From contig NZ_AKJW01000064.1 of assembly GCF_000282135.1 (NCBI RefSeq), positions 1 through 59,857 of the forward strand: a stretch of DNA of 59,857 nt, read 5' to 3'. Below the pieces are notes generated by a model. The model ran no database searches. It was not told the origin of the DNA and worked only from the letters and a program-made list of their open reading frames with translations. Below are positions 40,001 through 49,205 of this stretch, one piece after another (position 1 is the first letter of the stretch; each line of letters starts with the position of its first letter). Source of the stretch: Herbaspirillum sp. CF444 (GTDB lineage: Bacteria > Pseudomonadota > Gammaproteobacteria > Burkholderiales > Burkholderiaceae_D). The translations under genes were made by a program, and so were the position numbers.

Positions 40001-41017
40001 CGCCTGGGCAATGACATCCTCAAGAAATTTGCGAAGAAGCAGACGCAGAAACCAGCGGCCACGGTCGGCAAGGCGCCGATCAAGGAGCAGGTGATCCACT
40101 TCATCAACAAGAAGATGCCGGGCAATCTGCCGAAGAAGACGGCGCGCGCCTTGCTGGATATCGAAGACGACAAGATCGTGCCGATCATCCGCGATCCGAA
40201 GACGACCACGGCCGATACCGAAGCCGTGTTCTACTTCCCGGGTTGCGGCTCGGAGCGCCTGTTTTCGCAAGTCGGTCTCGCCACGCAGGCGATGCTGTGG
40301 AACGTCGGCGTGCAGACCGTCTTGCCGCCGGGCTACCTGTGCTGCGGCTATCCGCAACGCGGCAGCGGCGATTACGACAAGGCCGAGAAGATCATCACCG
40401 ACAACCGCGTGCTGTTCCATCGCATGGCCAATACGCTGAACTACCTCGACATCAAGACCGTCGTGGTGTCGTGCGGCACTTGCTACGACCAGTTGCAAGG
40501 CTATGAATTCGAGAAGATATTCCCGGGTTGCCGCATCATCGACATCCACGAATACCTGCTGGAGAAGGGCGTGCGCCTGGAAGGCGTGACCGGTACCCGC
40601 TACATGTACCACGATCCTTGCCACAGCCCGATGAAACTGCAGGATCCGCTGAAGACCGTCAACGCGCTGATCACCACCGTCGACGCGCAAAAGATCGAGA
40701 AGAACGATCGTTGCTGCGGCGAATCGGGCACCTTCGGCGTCAGCCGTCCGGATGTCTCGACCCAGGTGCGCTTCCGCAAGGAAGAAGAAATGCGCAAGGG
40801 CGCCGACAAGGTGCGCGCGGACGGTTTCGACGGCGACGTCAAGATCCTCACGTCGTGCCCGTCGTGCTTCCAGGGCTTGTCGCGCTACAACGAAGATTCC
40901 GGCACCACCGCCGACTACATCGTGGTCGAAATGGCCAAGCATCTGCTTGGTGAAAACTGGTTGCCCGACTACGTGGCGCGCGCCAACAACGGCGGCATCG
41001 AACGCGTGCTGGTGTAA
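37016..41017 (+). CDS. DUF3683 / FAD-linked oxidase / Fe-S / CCG fusion oxidoreductase
   Basis: 1333 residues, a natural fusion. Order: N-terminal DUF3683 (about 1-180); a PCMH-type FAD-binding domain with [19 protein letters not shown] and [13 protein letters not shown]; an FAD-oxidase C-terminal domain with [14 protein letters not shown] and [16 protein letters not shown]; two 4Fe-4S motifs [16 protein letters not shown] and [16 protein letters not shown]; and two CCG-type domains with [37 protein letters not shown] and SCPSCF. The layout matches a D-2-hydroxyacid (lactate/glycolate-type) dehydrogenase joined to a GlpC/LutA-like electron-transfer part. Substrate is unknown. The HIT gene begins 2 bp after its stop. 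Confidence 0.88.
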   Translation: MNAPAKIQALLTDAPQGATPTRLREIPYNYTSFSDREIVIRLLGEDAWRLLDELRAKRQTGRSARMLYEVLGDIWVVRRNPYLQDDLLDNPKRRAALIDALNHRLGEVDKRRIDINQSEAGDADAARRSVSVESLVHAAKKAVAAFSEEFKRTYDLRKRANKVLGRYTAKDNIKFDGLSRVSHVTDATDWRVEYPFVVLTPDSEDEMAGLVKACIELGLTIIPRGGGTGYTGGAIPLTPMSAVINTEKLEQLGAVEMEVLPGLDKPYATIYSGAGVVTKRVSDAAEKAGFVFAVDPTSAEASCIGGNVAMNAGGKKAVLWGTALDNLASWRMVDPQGDWLEVTRLDHNLGKIHDVELARFKLEWSHPGEKGQKTEVFKTEILEIAGRKFRKEGLGKDVTDKFLSGLPGIQKEGCDGLITSARWILHKMPKQTRTVCLEFFGQARDAIPSIVEIKNYLDAETKKGGAILAGLEHLDERYLRAVGYATKSKRGVLPKMVLIGDIVGDDENAVAQAASEVIRMANNRVGEGFVAISPEARKKFWLDRSRTAAIAKHTNAFKINEDVVIPLNRMGEYTDGIERINIELSIKNKLQFLDELNAFFIKGNLPLGKSDDGEGEDIPAAEMLEDRVHQAEALIAQTQARWTYLLANLDKPLRAAKDEMAELGLDKLLPVFDHRLIEQPEANVFHVVQDRTVRVTWKQEVRAQLRQIFSGAAFKLILDECNAIHKRVLRGRVFVALHMHAGDGNVHTNLPVNSDHYQMLQDAHEAVARIMTLARSLDGVISGEHGIGITKLEFLTEEEIGEFREYKLRIDPEGRFNKGKLLNLPGFEADLSNAYTPSFGLMGHESLIMQQSDIGAIANSVKDCLRCGKCKPVCATHVPRANLLYSPRNKILATSLLVEAFLYEEQTRRGISIKHWEEFEDVADHCTVCHKCVTPCPVDIDFGDVSMNMRNLLRKMGKKSFNPGTTAAMFFLNATDPATINATRKVMTDWGFKAQRLGNDILKKFAKKQTQKPAATVGKAPIKEQVIHFINKKMPGNLPKKTARALLDIEDDKIVPIIRDPKTTTADTEAVFYFPGCGSERLFSQVGLATQAMLWNVGVQTVLPPGYLCCGYPQRGSGDYDKAEKIITDNRVLFHRMANTLNYLDIKTVVVSCGTCYDQLQGYEFEKIFPGCRIIDIHEYLLEKGVRLEGVTGTRYMYHDPCHSPMKLQDPLKTVNALITTVDAQKIEKNDRCCGESGTFGVSRPDVSTQVRFRKEEEMRKGADKVRADGFDGDVKILTSCPSCFQGLSRYNEDSGTTADYIVVEMAKHLLGENWLPDYVARANNGGIERVLV

Positions 41018-41019
41018 GC

Positions 41020-41451
41020 ATGGCCAACGTTTGCGATCTGTGCGACGGCGACGGCGGCCAACTGGTGTTCAGAAACGACGGCTATCGCGTCGTGCTGGTT
41101 GACGAAGCGGCTTATCCCGGCTTCTGCCGCGTGATCTGGAACGGTCACGTCAAGGAAATGACCGACCTGTCGCCGGCTGACCGCAACGCCGTCATGCATG
41201 CGGTGTGGGCGGTCGAAGCCGCCGTGCGCGAAGTCATGCAGCCGGAAAAAATCAACGTCGCCAGCCTTGGCAACATGACGCCGCACGTGCACTGGCATGT
41301 GATTCCGCGTTATGCCGACGATGCACATTTTCCCAGTCCGGTCTGGGCCGAGGTCAGGCGCGAAACCCAGGCTGCGACGCTGGAACAACGTCGCGCGAAA
41401 TTGCCGCAACTGCGCGCCGCCATCGAGCGTCATCTGGCGACGCTATCCTGA
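41020..41451 (+). CDS. HIT-family protein
   Basis: 143 residues, histidine-triad nucleotide-binding fold. The triad motif is HVHWHVIPRY (His89, His91, His93). An N-terminal CDLC pair may bind zinc. HIT proteins hydrolyse nucleotide phosphoramidates or dinucleoside polyphosphates; the substrate here is not known. It begins 2 bp after the oxidoreductase stop codon, so the two are surely co-transcribed. Confidence 0.9.
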   Translation: MANVCDLCDGDGGQLVFRNDGYRVVLVDEAAYPGFCRVIWNGHVKEMTDLSPADRNAVMHAVWAVEAAVREVMQPEKINVASLGNMTPHVHWHVIPRYADDAHFPSPVWAEVRRETQAATLEQRRAKLPQLRAAIERHLATLS

Positions 41452-41466
41452 CCTGACGATCTTCAT

Positions 41467-41516
41467 GAAGGCCGGCGGCTGATCCGCAAAGAATGAAAGC
41501 CGGACAGCCGGCCTTC
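41467..41516 (+). terminator. Long-loop inverted repeat after the HIT gene
   Basis: GAAGGCCGGC (41467-41476) pairs perfectly with GCCGGCCTTC (41507-41516) and is followed by GTTT. The 30-nt loop makes it a weak terminator at best. Confidence 0.45.
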
Positions 41517-41542
41517 GTTTCACAGAATAGAAAGCGCAAGCA

Positions 41543-41971
41543 ATGAGTTCTGGTCCCACACCCGTATCCTTCAAAGTCCGCACGCAATCGCGCGTGATGG
41601 AAGTCGCCTTCGATGACGGCGCGATGTTTTCGATTCCCTTCGAATTGCTGCGCGTGTATTCTCCCTCCGCCGAAGTGCGCGGCCACGGTCCCGGCCAGGA
41701 AACGCTGCAAACCGGCAAGCGCGACGTCGGCATCGTCGGCGTCGAGCCGGTCGGCAACTACGGTATCAAGCCGATTTTTTCCGACGAACATTCCAGCGGG
41801 ATTTTTACCTGGGAATACCTTTATCAACTCGGCCGCGACCAGGATGCAATGTGGGAAACCTATCTGCAAAAACTGGAAGCCGCCGGCTTCACCCGCGACA
41901 GCGGCAGGGATACTGGCGCCGTCGTCCTGAGCGACAAGGGAAATGGCCATGCCTGCGGACACAAGCACTGA
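41543..41971 (+). CDS. DUF971-domain protein
   Basis: 142 residues containing the DUF971 fold (the N-terminal domain also found in gamma-butyrobetaine hydroxylase) with VAFDDGAMFSIPFELLRVYS and GNYGIKPIFSDEHSSGIFTW. Stand-alone DUF971 proteins are often linked to Fe-S cluster or ubiquinone genes, but the role is not settled. It sits just ahead of a GNAT gene whose start overlaps its 3' end and of ubiE. Confidence 0.85.
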   Translation: MSSGPTPVSFKVRTQSRVMEVAFDDGAMFSIPFELLRVYSPSAEVRGHGPGQETLQTGKRDVGIVGVEPVGNYGIKPIFSDEHSSGIFTWEYLYQLGRDQDAMWETYLQKLEAAGFTRDSGRDTGAVVLSDKGNGHACGHKH

Positions 41972-42464
41972 TTCTCCCGGATTCCTCGTTCGCGCCGCAC
42001 ATCCCGGCGATATTGACGGTCTCACCAAATTGATCAATCTGCCGGGCTTTCGCCACGGCACCTTGCGTTTGCCGCATCAGACCTTCGAGACCGTGCGCAA
42101 GTGGCTGGAAGCACCGTCCGTCGGCGGTTTGCATCTGGTGGCGGTGGAAGCGGGAACGGTCATCGCCCAGGGCAGTCTCACCCGTTATGCGGGGCGGCGC
42201 AGCCATGCGGCTTCCATCGGGATGGGCGTGCACGATGCGCACTGCGGCAAGGGCGTCGGCTCGGCTTTGATGAAAGAGCTGATAGATGCCGCCGACAACT
42301 GGCTCGACATCCGGCGTCTGGAATTGACGGTGTTCAGCGACAATGCGCCGGCCATCGCGCTGTACCGCACGTTTGGTTTTGAAACGGAAGGCGAGCACAA
42401 GGCGTTTGCTTTCCGCGCCGGCGAGTACGTCGACGCGCTCGCCATGGCGCGCGTGCGTAAGTGA
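41949..42464 (+). CDS. GNAT-family N-acetyltransferase
   Basis: 171 residues, GCN5-related acetyltransferase fold. The acetyl-CoA-binding segment is SIGMGVHDAHCGKGVGSALM (about residues 92-111) and the conserved C-terminal stretch is NAPAIALYRTFGFETEGEHK. The start at 41949 has AAGGG 8 nt upstream; ATG 41943 is two codons earlier. It overlaps the DUF971 frame by 23 bp, implying translational coupling. Substrate is unknown. Confidence 0.86.
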   Translation: MPADTSTDSPGFLVRAAHPGDIDGLTKLINLPGFRHGTLRLPHQTFETVRKWLEAPSVGGLHLVAVEAGTVIAQGSLTRYAGRRSHAASIGMGVHDAHCGKGVGSALMKELIDAADNWLDIRRLELTVFSDNAPAIALYRTFGFETEGEHKAFAFRAGEYVDALAMARVRK

Positions 42465-42557
42465 TGATGTCGCCGGCGGCGGGCTTGCCTCGGACTGCTT
42501 TACGTTGCCTCTTGCGTTGACTTATATAATGTCGTATTACTCATAACAGCTTGCCTC

Positions 42558-43292
42558 ATGACCAACACCACTCACTTCGGTTACGAAACCGTCGCAGAAG
42601 AAGACAAAGTACATAAAGTTGCGGAAGTCTTCCATTCCGTCGCCGCCAAGTACGACATCATGAACGACTTCATGTCGGCCGGCCTGCATCGCGTGTGGAA
42701 GGCCTTCACCATCGCCCAGGCGGGTATCCGTCCGGGCTTCAAGGTGCTCGACATCGCCGGCGGCACCGGCGACCTGTCCAAGGCGTTCGCCAGGCAGGCG
42801 GGGCCGACCGGCGAAGTCTGGCTGACCGACATCAACGAATCGATGCTGCGCGTGGGCCGCGATCGTCTATTGAATAAGGGCATTCCGACCCCCACCTTGC
42901 TGTGCGATGCGGAGAAATTGCCGTTTCCGGACAACTATTTCGACCGCGTTTCGGTGGCTTTCGGCCTGCGCAACATGACCCACAAGGATGCGGCGCTGGC
43001 GGAAATGCGCCGGGTGCTCAAACCGGGCGGCAAGCTGCTGGTGCTGGAATTCTCCAAAGTCTGGGAGCCGCTGAAGAAGCCTTACGACGTGTATTCCTTC
43101 TCGGTGCTGCCATGGCTGGGCAAGAAAGTCGCCAACGACGCCGAAAGCTATCGTTACCTGGCTGAATCGATTCGCATGCATCCCGATCAGGAAACCCTGA
43201 AAAAGATGATGGAAGACGTCGGCCTGGAGCGCGTGCAGTACTACAACCTGACAGCCGGCGTGGCGGCATTGCATACCGGCATCAAACTCTAG
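42558..43292 (+). CDS. ubiE: Ubiquinone/menaquinone C-methyltransferase
   Basis: 244-residue SAM methyltransferase, C-methylating the benzoquinol ring in ubiquinone synthesis. The N-terminus [20 protein letters not shown] and [20 protein letters not shown] are diagnostic; SAM motif I is [12 protein letters not shown]; motif [20 protein letters not shown] follows. First gene of the cluster ubiE - Tim44-like - ubiJ - ubiB. Confidence 0.97.
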   Translation: MTNTTHFGYETVAEEDKVHKVAEVFHSVAAKYDIMNDFMSAGLHRVWKAFTIAQAGIRPGFKVLDIAGGTGDLSKAFARQAGPTGEVWLTDINESMLRVGRDRLLNKGIPTPTLLCDAEKLPFPDNYFDRVSVAFGLRNMTHKDAALAEMRRVLKPGGKLLVLEFSKVWEPLKKPYDVYSFSVLPWLGKKVANDAESYRYLAESIRMHPDQETLKKMMEDVGLERVQYYNLTAGVAALHTGIKL

Positions 43293-43319
43293 CCTGAACA
43301 AATTTGTGTAGGAGCTTGT

Positions 43320-44291
43320 GTGAAAAAATTATTCGTCATCCTGATGCTGGCCCTGACGACCATGACGGTCGCGATGTCCGGCGCCGAAGCCAAACGCCTC
43401 GGTGGCGGCAGCTCTTTCGGCAAGCAATCCTCGAACTATTCGCGCCAGGCGCCGACAAGCCCTGCGCAATCGCCTTCCAATGTCGCGCCGGCCAAACCGG
43501 CAGCACCTGCGGCTGCACCGCAAACGGTCCCGCCCAAACCGGCCAGCCCGTGGAAGGGCATCCTCGGCGGCGCTTTGCTGGGTCTCGGCCTGGGCGCGCT
43601 GCTGTCGCATTTCGGCATGGGTGGCGCGATGGCGAGCATGATCAGCACCATTTTGATGGTCGCCTTGCTGGCCTTCGTGGCGATGTTCCTGTTCCGCATG
43701 TTCAGCCGCAAGAGCGGCAATGCATCTGGTGTCGGCAACAACGGCGGCGGCTTCAATCCGCAGCCGGCCTATGCCAATGCTGCCGAGCCGACCGTCTACA
43801 CGCCGGAAATCGGTTCGCGCATCGAACCGGTCGGCATACAGGCGCCGGCAGCGTTGCAATCGAACGAGTTCGGCGCGACGCCTGCCGCTGCGGCCAACGC
43901 ACCGATCATCCCATGGGGTATCCCGGCCGATTTCGACGTCGCCGGTTTCATCCGCAACGGCAAAAGCTACTTCATCCGCCTGCAAGCGGCATGGGACAAG
44001 GCCGACATCAACGACATCCGCGAATTCACCACGCCGGAAATGTTCGGCGAGCTGCGCCTGCAATTACAGGAGCGTGGCGCCGCGCCGAACAACACCGACG
44101 TGGTGCAGATCGACGGCGAGCTGCTCGGCATTGAAACGCTGGAACACGATTACCTGGCGACCATCAAGTTCACCGGCCTGATCAAGGAAGCGCCCGATGC
44201 GTCGGCCGAGCCGTTTGCCGAAATCTGGAATCTGTCCAAGCCGGTCAACGGCGGTGGCGGCTGGGTGCTGGCAGGGATCCAGCAGGTGTAG
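43320..44291 (+). CDS. Tim44-like domain membrane protein
   Basis: 323 residues. A signal peptide or N-terminal anchor (1-24), then KRLGGGSSFGKQ, a Pro/Ala-rich linker, two glycine-rich hydrophobic segments (about 80-95 and 104-127) and a C-terminal Tim44-like domain (about 190-320). Start is GTG 43320 with AGGAG 5 nt upstream. Such proteins are widespread next to ubi genes in beta-proteobacteria. Function is unknown; Tim44 in mitochondria is an import-motor scaffold. It is flanked by ubiE and ubiJ/ubiB, suggesting a membrane scaffold role in ubiquinone synthesis (inference). A strong terminator follows. Confidence 0.86.
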   Translation: MKKLFVILMLALTTMTVAMSGAEAKRLGGGSSFGKQSSNYSRQAPTSPAQSPSNVAPAKPAAPAAAPQTVPPKPASPWKGILGGALLGLGLGALLSHFGMGGAMASMISTILMVALLAFVAMFLFRMFSRKSGNASGVGNNGGGFNPQPAYANAAEPTVYTPEIGSRIEPVGIQAPAALQSNEFGATPAAAANAPIIPWGIPADFDVAGFIRNGKSYFIRLQAAWDKADINDIREFTTPEMFGELRLQLQERGAAPNNTDVVQIDGELLGIETLEHDYLATIKFTGLIKEAPDASAEPFAEIWNLSKPVNGGGGWVLAGIQQV

Positions 44292-44356
44292 CCGGGCGCC
44301 GGCTCTTCCCATGCAGAGCCCGGAGTCACTTGGCAGCGCCAAGAACTGTTAAACTT

Positions 44357-44393
44357 GAAACCGCCCGACTCCTCTCGGGCGGTTTTCTTTTTT
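44357..44393 (+). terminator. Intrinsic terminator after the Tim44-like gene
   Basis: AAACCGCCCGA (44358-44368) pairs with TCGGGCGGTTT (44375-44385), followed by TCTTTTTT. Strong, and located just before ubiJ, so ubiJ-ubiB may need their own promoter or rely on readthrough. Confidence 0.9.
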
Positions 44394-44408
44394 GATGCCG
44401 ACATTCCC

Positions 44409-44990
44409 ATGCTCCCTCATTTCATGCGCCCCGTCGCTGCCGTCATCAACCATTTGCTTGCCCAGGAACCGTGGGCGCAAGCCCGGCTGCTTGCCCATCG
44501 CGACAAGACCGCCTGCATCGACGCCGGCCTGGCGCAACTGATGCTGACCGTGACCGGCGACGGTTTTCTCAAGGAGGCTGGCGAAAATGCCGTGCCGGCC
44601 GTGACGATCCATGTGAAATTGTCCGATATTCCCCTGATCCTCGCCAACCGCGAGCGCGCCGTTTCTTATGTGAAGATCGAAGGCGACGCCGATTTCGCCA
44701 ACGCCATTTCCCAGTTGAGCCAGTCGCTGCGTTGGGACGCCGAAGAAGACCTCAGCAAGGTAGTCGGCGACATCGCCGCCACGCGCATCGTTTCCGGTAC
44801 GAAGTCGATGATCTCCGCCGCACAAACCACACAAAAACAACTCGCCGAAAATGTCGCCGAATACTTCCTGGAAGAACAGCCGATGCTGATACGTCCTCAC
44901 GTCATGACCGATTTTTCCGGCGACGTCGTCAAACTGCGCGACGACCTCGAACGCCTGTCCAAACGGATAGAGAAGCTGGAGCGTCGCTGA
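44409..44990 (+). CDS. ubiJ: Ubiquinone biosynthesis accessory factor UbiJ
   Basis: 193 residues, N-terminal SCP2 lipid-binding domain (about 15-110) and a helical C-terminus ending [17 protein letters not shown]. UbiJ binds lipid quinone intermediates in the Ubi metabolon with UbiK. ATG 44409 is chosen because the alternative opening at 44355 lies inside the preceding terminator. Its TGA overlaps the ubiB ATG (ATGA), so the pair is translationally coupled. Confidence 0.9.
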   Translation: MLPHFMRPVAAVINHLLAQEPWAQARLLAHRDKTACIDAGLAQLMLTVTGDGFLKEAGENAVPAVTIHVKLSDIPLILANRERAVSYVKIEGDADFANAISQLSQSLRWDAEEDLSKVVGDIAATRIVSGTKSMISAAQTTQKQLAENVAEYFLEEQPMLIRPHVMTDFSGDVVKLRDDLERLSKRIEKLERR

Positions 44991-46561
44991 TGCTGCTGCG
45001 TTCCCTGCGTCTGTTCAAGATCGTTCGCGTCGCGATACGTTATGGCCTCGATGAAATCGCGATCTCCGGTTTCGACACGCCGCGCATCACCCGTTTTCTG
45101 AATGCGATTTTCTTTTGGCGCGATATTTCGACGCCGCGCGGCGAGCGTCTGCGCCGCGCGCTGGAAGACCTTGGCCCGATCTTCGTCAAGTTCGGCCAGG
45201 TGCTGTCGACGCGTCGCGACTTGCTGCCGCTGGATATCGCCGACGAACTGACGCGCCTGCAGGACCGCGTGCCGCCGTTCGATTCCGACCTGGCGATTGC
45301 ACAGATTCAAAAATCGCTGGGCGCCCATCCCGACACCTTGTTCGCCAGCTTCGACCGCACGCCCATCGCGTCGGCGTCGATCGCCCAGGTGCATTTCGCG
45401 ACCTTGAAGGATGGCACCGACGTCGCCGTCAAGGTACTGCGCCCGGGCATGCGCACCACCATCGACCACGACATCGGCCTGATGCACATCGCCGCCGACT
45501 GGGTCGAGCGCCTGTGGGCCGACGGTCGCCGCCTCAAGGCCAAAGAGGTCGTCGCCGAGTTCGACAAATACCTGCACGACGAACTGGACCTGATGCGTGA
45601 AGCGGCCAATGCCAGCCAGCTGCGCCGCAACTTCGCCAATTCCGATTTGCTGATGGTGCCGGAGATGTATTGGGACTATTGTTCCTCGTCCGTGATCGTC
45701 ATGGAGCGCATGCACGGCATCCCGATCGGGCAGACGGCGCGCTTGTTGGAAGAGGGCGTCGATCTGGAGAAATTGTCGCGCGACGGCGTCGAGATTTTCT
45801 TCACGCAGGTGTTCCGCGACGGTTTCTTCCACGCCGACATGCATCCGGGAAATATCCTGGTGTCGACGGCGCCGGCGACGTTCGGTCGCTATATTGCACT
45901 GGACTTCGGCATCGTCGGCACGCTGACCGATTTCGACAAGGATTACCTGTCGCAGAATTTCCTGGCGTTCTTCCGGCGCGACTACAAACGCGTGGCCGAA
46001 GCGCATATCGAATCAGGCTGGGCGCCGAAAGAAACGCGCGTCGATGAACTCGAAGCCGCCGTGCGCGCCTGCTGCGAACCGATCTTCGATCGCCCGTTGA
46101 AAGACATTTCGTTCGGCCAGGTGTTGTTGCGCCTGTTCCAGACCTCGCGCCGTTTCAACGTCGAAGTGCAGCCGCAACTGGTGCTGCTGCAAAAGACCTT
46201 GCTCAATGTCGAAGGCCTCGGCCGCCAGCTCGACCCGGACCTCGATCTCTGGAAAACCGCCAAGCCTTACCTGGAACGCTGGATGAACGAACAAGTCGGC
46301 TGGCGCGGCTTTGTGCAACAGCTGAAAATCGAAGTGCCGCGCTACAGCCGCCTGCTGCCGCAATTGCCGCGGCTGGCGCATCAGGCGTTGACGATGGCGA
46401 CGGAAAACAACCAGCAGTCGCAAAACGCGGAGTTGCTCAGGAAGCTGGTGAGCGAGCAGCGCCGCACTAACATGTTGTTGGGCGTGATCGTGTATTTTGG
46501 TGGTGGGCTGATCGGCGGAATTATTGTCGTGCAACTGCTGTTGCATTTCCTCCGCTTCTGA
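44990..46561 (+). CDS. ubiB: Ubiquinone biosynthesis regulatory kinase-like protein UbiB
   Basis: 523-residue atypical kinase/ATPase. The UbiB KxGQ motif is [20 protein letters not shown], the alanine-rich loop is [16 protein letters not shown], and the metal-binding segment is [10 protein letters not shown] ... ALDFGIVG. The C-terminus ends with two transmembrane segments ([20 protein letters not shown] and on). The frame is open far upstream, but the start at 44990 gives the standard N-terminus and overlaps ubiJ. Needed for aerobic ubiquinone synthesis in E. coli. Confidence 0.95.
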   Translation: MLLRSLRLFKIVRVAIRYGLDEIAISGFDTPRITRFLNAIFFWRDISTPRGERLRRALEDLGPIFVKFGQVLSTRRDLLPLDIADELTRLQDRVPPFDSDLAIAQIQKSLGAHPDTLFASFDRTPIASASIAQVHFATLKDGTDVAVKVLRPGMRTTIDHDIGLMHIAADWVERLWADGRRLKAKEVVAEFDKYLHDELDLMREAANASQLRRNFANSDLLMVPEMYWDYCSSSVIVMERMHGIPIGQTARLLEEGVDLEKLSRDGVEIFFTQVFRDGFFHADMHPGNILVSTAPATFGRYIALDFGIVGTLTDFDKDYLSQNFLAFFRRDYKRVAEAHIESGWAPKETRVDELEAAVRACCEPIFDRPLKDISFGQVLLRLFQTSRRFNVEVQPQLVLLQKTLLNVEGLGRQLDPDLDLWKTAKPYLERWMNEQVGWRGFVQQLKIEVPRYSRLLPQLPRLAHQALTMATENNQQSQNAELLRKLVSEQRRTNMLLGVIVYFGGGLIGGIIVVQLLLHFLRF

Positions 46562-46662
46562 TGACGCAAAAAGAGACTGCCGCGTTCATGCAAGGACATC
46601 GACATCATGCGGCCGGACGTTGAATCAAGAGAAAAACAAGCAGAGACAAATACGGGACAGGG

Positions 46663-48111
46663 ATGACAGCCGGACAGAACTCATCGCGCACGCATTGGTT
46701 GCCTTTCATCGTGGCCGCGACGTTTTTCATGGAATACCTCGACACCACCATCATCGCGACGGCCTTGCCGCAGATGGCGCAGGCGTTCAAGGTGGGGCCG
46801 AATGAGCTGAGCCTCGGCATGACCGCCTACATGCTGACGCTGGCGGTGTTCATCCCGATCAGCGGTTGGGTGGCCGACCGTCTCGGTTCGCGCACGGTGT
46901 TCGGTTCGGCGATCGTGATCTTTACGCTGGCGTCGGTCTTGTGCGGGATTTCCGGCAGCGTGTTCGAGTTCACGGCTGCACGTATCTTGCAGGGCATGGG
47001 CGGTGCGTTGATGGTGCCGGTCGGTCGTCTGATCGTGGTGCGCAACACCGGCAAGGACAAGCTGATGAAGGCGATTTCGACGATCACCTGGCCGGCGATT
47101 GTGGCGCCGGTGGTGGGGCCTTCGCTCGGCGGATTCATTACGACGTATTTTTCCTGGCACTGGATCTTCCTGATCAACGTGCCGTTCGGCATCGCCGCGC
47201 TGATCGCGGTGGCGACGATCGTTCCCAATGAACGCAGCACGCAGCGCCGTCCGCTGGACATGGTCGGTTTCTTCCTGAGCGGCACGGCCCTGACCTCTCT
47301 GCTGTACGGCACCGAGCTGGCCAGTCATGCCGAAACCAACCTGGCCGTCGCGATTCTGTTCATCCTTGCGGGCATCGTGCTGGGTGTGTTTTCGTATCGC
47401 CACGGCATGCGCAGCGCGCATCCGCTGCTCGATTACTCGACGCTCAGGGTGCCGACCTTCAACGTCACCATCGTCGCCGGCTCCTTCACGCGCATCGGCA
47501 TCGAGGCCGTGCCTTACCTGTTGCCGTTGCTGTTCCAGATCGGCTTCGGCCTGTCGGCCTTCCATTCGGGTTTGCTGTTGTTGGCGAGTGCGCTGGGCAA
47601 TCTGGGCATGAAGATGTTTACCACGCAGGTGTTGCAGCGCTTCGGCTTTCGCCGTGTGTCGCTGACCAATGCGACGATTGCCGGCGTGTTCGTGCTGGCC
47701 TGCGGCCTGCTTACGGCAACGACGCCGCTGCCGGTGGTGGTGCTGACGATTTTCGTCTACGGCTTGTCGCGCTCGATGCAGTTTTCGACCCTGGCGACGC
47801 TGGCGTATGCGGATGTGACGGAAGCGCAAAAGAGCGCTGCTTCCACGTTATGGAGCGTGGCGCAGCAGATGACCATTGGCATGGGGATTGCGTTCGGTGC
47901 GCTGGCGTTGCGCATCGCGTCTTACTTCAACGGTGGCGCCGATCTCGCCGGCGGCGGCAGCGTGGCGCATTTCTCGGTGACCGATTTCCACTGGGCGTTT
48001 GCGATGGCGGGTGTGTTGACGCTGTGCTCGGCGCTCGGCTACCGGACGCTTGCGAAAGATGCCGGCAACAATCTCGGCGGCGGCGCACGCGGCAACGCCA
48101 AAGGCCGCTAA
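46663..48111 (+). CDS. DHA2-type MFS drug efflux transporter
   Basis: 482 residues with about 13-14 hydrophobic segments. Motif A is GWVADRLGSRTVFG and motif C is PVVGPSLGGFI, typical of the EmrB/QacA (DHA2) branch; MEYLDTTIIATALPQMAQAF is the usual TM1 motif D. It is a proton-driven efflux pump; the substrate is unknown. No membrane-fusion partner is adjacent. Its stop overlaps the end of the convergent LysR gene by 4 bp. Confidence 0.87.
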   Translation: MTAGQNSSRTHWLPFIVAATFFMEYLDTTIIATALPQMAQAFKVGPNELSLGMTAYMLTLAVFIPISGWVADRLGSRTVFGSAIVIFTLASVLCGISGSVFEFTAARILQGMGGALMVPVGRLIVVRNTGKDKLMKAISTITWPAIVAPVVGPSLGGFITTYFSWHWIFLINVPFGIAALIAVATIVPNERSTQRRPLDMVGFFLSGTALTSLLYGTELASHAETNLAVAILFILAGIVLGVFSYRHGMRSAHPLLDYSTLRVPTFNVTIVAGSFTRIGIEAVPYLLPLLFQIGFGLSAFHSGLLLLASALGNLGMKMFTTQVLQRFGFRRVSLTNATIAGVFVLACGLLTATTPLPVVVLTIFVYGLSRSMQFSTLATLAYADVTEAQKSAASTLWSVAQQMTIGMGIAFGALALRIASYFNGGADLAGGGSVAHFSVTDFHWAFAMAGVLTLCSALGYRTLAKDAGNNLGGGARGNAKGR

Positions 48112-49040
48112 GGCATATCGATGGCTGAAAAGCGCCGCGCCAGTTCTTCGCGGCGGAAGTGTTCCACCACATAGTCGACGAACACGCGCGTCTTGGCCGG
48201 CAGCAGCCGCGCCGCGGCGAAATACAGCGCGAGCATGCCGCCGTCGACATGCCAATCCGGCAGCACGCGCACCAGTGCGCCGCTCTTCAGATACACCACC
48301 GCATGCGGCATCGCCGTCAGCGTGATGCCCAGCCCCATCTGCGCGATTTCGCATGCGGCATTCGGATCGCTCATCGTCATCTTCACCTTCAGATTGATCA
48401 ACGACTGCGCGCCGTCGCGGTTGCGCAAGGTCCAGGCGCGGATGCGACCGGTTTGCGGCGAGCGGATCAGGATGCCGTCGTGCCGTTCCAGGTCGTCGGG
48501 AGTACGGATCGGTGGGCGTTGCGCCAGATACGCCGGGGAGGCCAGCAGCACCCGATGCGCCGGCGCCAGCTCGCGCGCGACAATGCCGGGCGGCAGTTCG
48601 ATGCCGCCGCCGATGGCGGCGTCAAAGCCTTCCGTGATCAGATCCACAGGGCGATTGTCGAAATGCCAGTCCGGCGAGATGGCCGGATAGCGTTCCAGAA
48701 ATCCTCCCAGCAGCGGCACGATGTATTCGCGCCCGAAACCCGTTCCCATGCTGACCTTCAATACGCCTGCCGGCTGGCCGCCTGCGCTGGCCAGATTGGC
48801 GACCGCGCTCTGGATGCTGGACAGGCCGCCGCTGACTTCTTGCAGGAAGCGTTCGCCGGCTTCGGTCAGGCGCAGGCTGCGCGTGCTGCGCTGGAACAGC
48901 CGCACGCCCAGACTGGACTCCAACCGGGCGACGTTCTTGCCGACGGCGGCAGAGGTCAGACCGAGCCGCCGCGCGGCTGCGGAGAAGCTGCCGGCCTCGG
49001 CGGAGGCGACAAAACACTCGATGCTGGTCAGGGATTCCAT
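48108..49040 (-). CDS. LysR-family transcriptional regulator
   Basis: 310 residues, N-terminal winged helix (MESLTSIECFVASAEAGSFS, then AAARRLGLTSAAVGKNVARL) and a LysR substrate domain typical of the CrgA/AaeR-like branch. Divergent from the SDR gene across 165 bp that hold a perfect palindrome with a repeated half-site, so it most likely controls itself and the SDR gene. Confidence 0.88.
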   Translation of the reverse strand: MESLTSIECFVASAEAGSFSAAARRLGLTSAAVGKNVARLESSLGVRLFQRSTRSLRLTEAGERFLQEVSGGLSSIQSAVANLASAGGQPAGVLKVSMGTGFGREYIVPLLGGFLERYPAISPDWHFDNRPVDLITEGFDAAIGGGIELPPGIVARELAPAHRVLLASPAYLAQRPPIRTPDDLERHDGILIRSPQTGRIRAWTLRNRDGAQSLINLKVKMTMSDPNAACEIAQMGLGITLTAMPHAVVYLKSGALVRVLPDWHVDGGMLALYFAAARLLPAKTRVFVDYVVEHFRREELARRFSAIDMP

Positions 49041-49047
49041 AGGTCTA

Positions 49048-49103
49048 TTTTAAACATAATGTTTAAAAAGAAGATAGTGATTGCTATCTAGTTTAAACAT
49101 AAT
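49048..49103. promoter_or_regulatory. Palindromic operator cluster between LysR and SDR genes
   Basis: TTTTAAACAT (49048-49057) and ATGTTTAAAA (49059-49068) form a perfect palindrome around a single A. The half-site TTTAAACATAAT recurs at 49092-49103. Between them lies a further repeat GATAG-n6-CTATC (49073-49088). The AT-rich array sits 8 bp upstream of the LysR start, as expected for LysR regulatory and activation sites. Confidence 0.6.
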
Positions 49104-49205
49104 CCTTATCCCATACTTCATTCCAAGCCAAACGGAATTCGAGTCCAACCCAAGGAAACCGCAGGCCATACGTTCATTCTTTCTTACCCAACAAGGAGCA
49201 ATATC

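Noticed and set aside
38099..40942. 947-codon open frame antisense to the fusion oxidoreductase
   Set aside because: Same shadow effect; no ribosome site or recognisable domain, and the plus strand encodes a clear multi-domain enzyme.
44355..44408. Longer UbiJ N-terminus
   Set aside because: It would be translated from within the terminator hairpin; ATG 44409 gives the usual UbiJ start.
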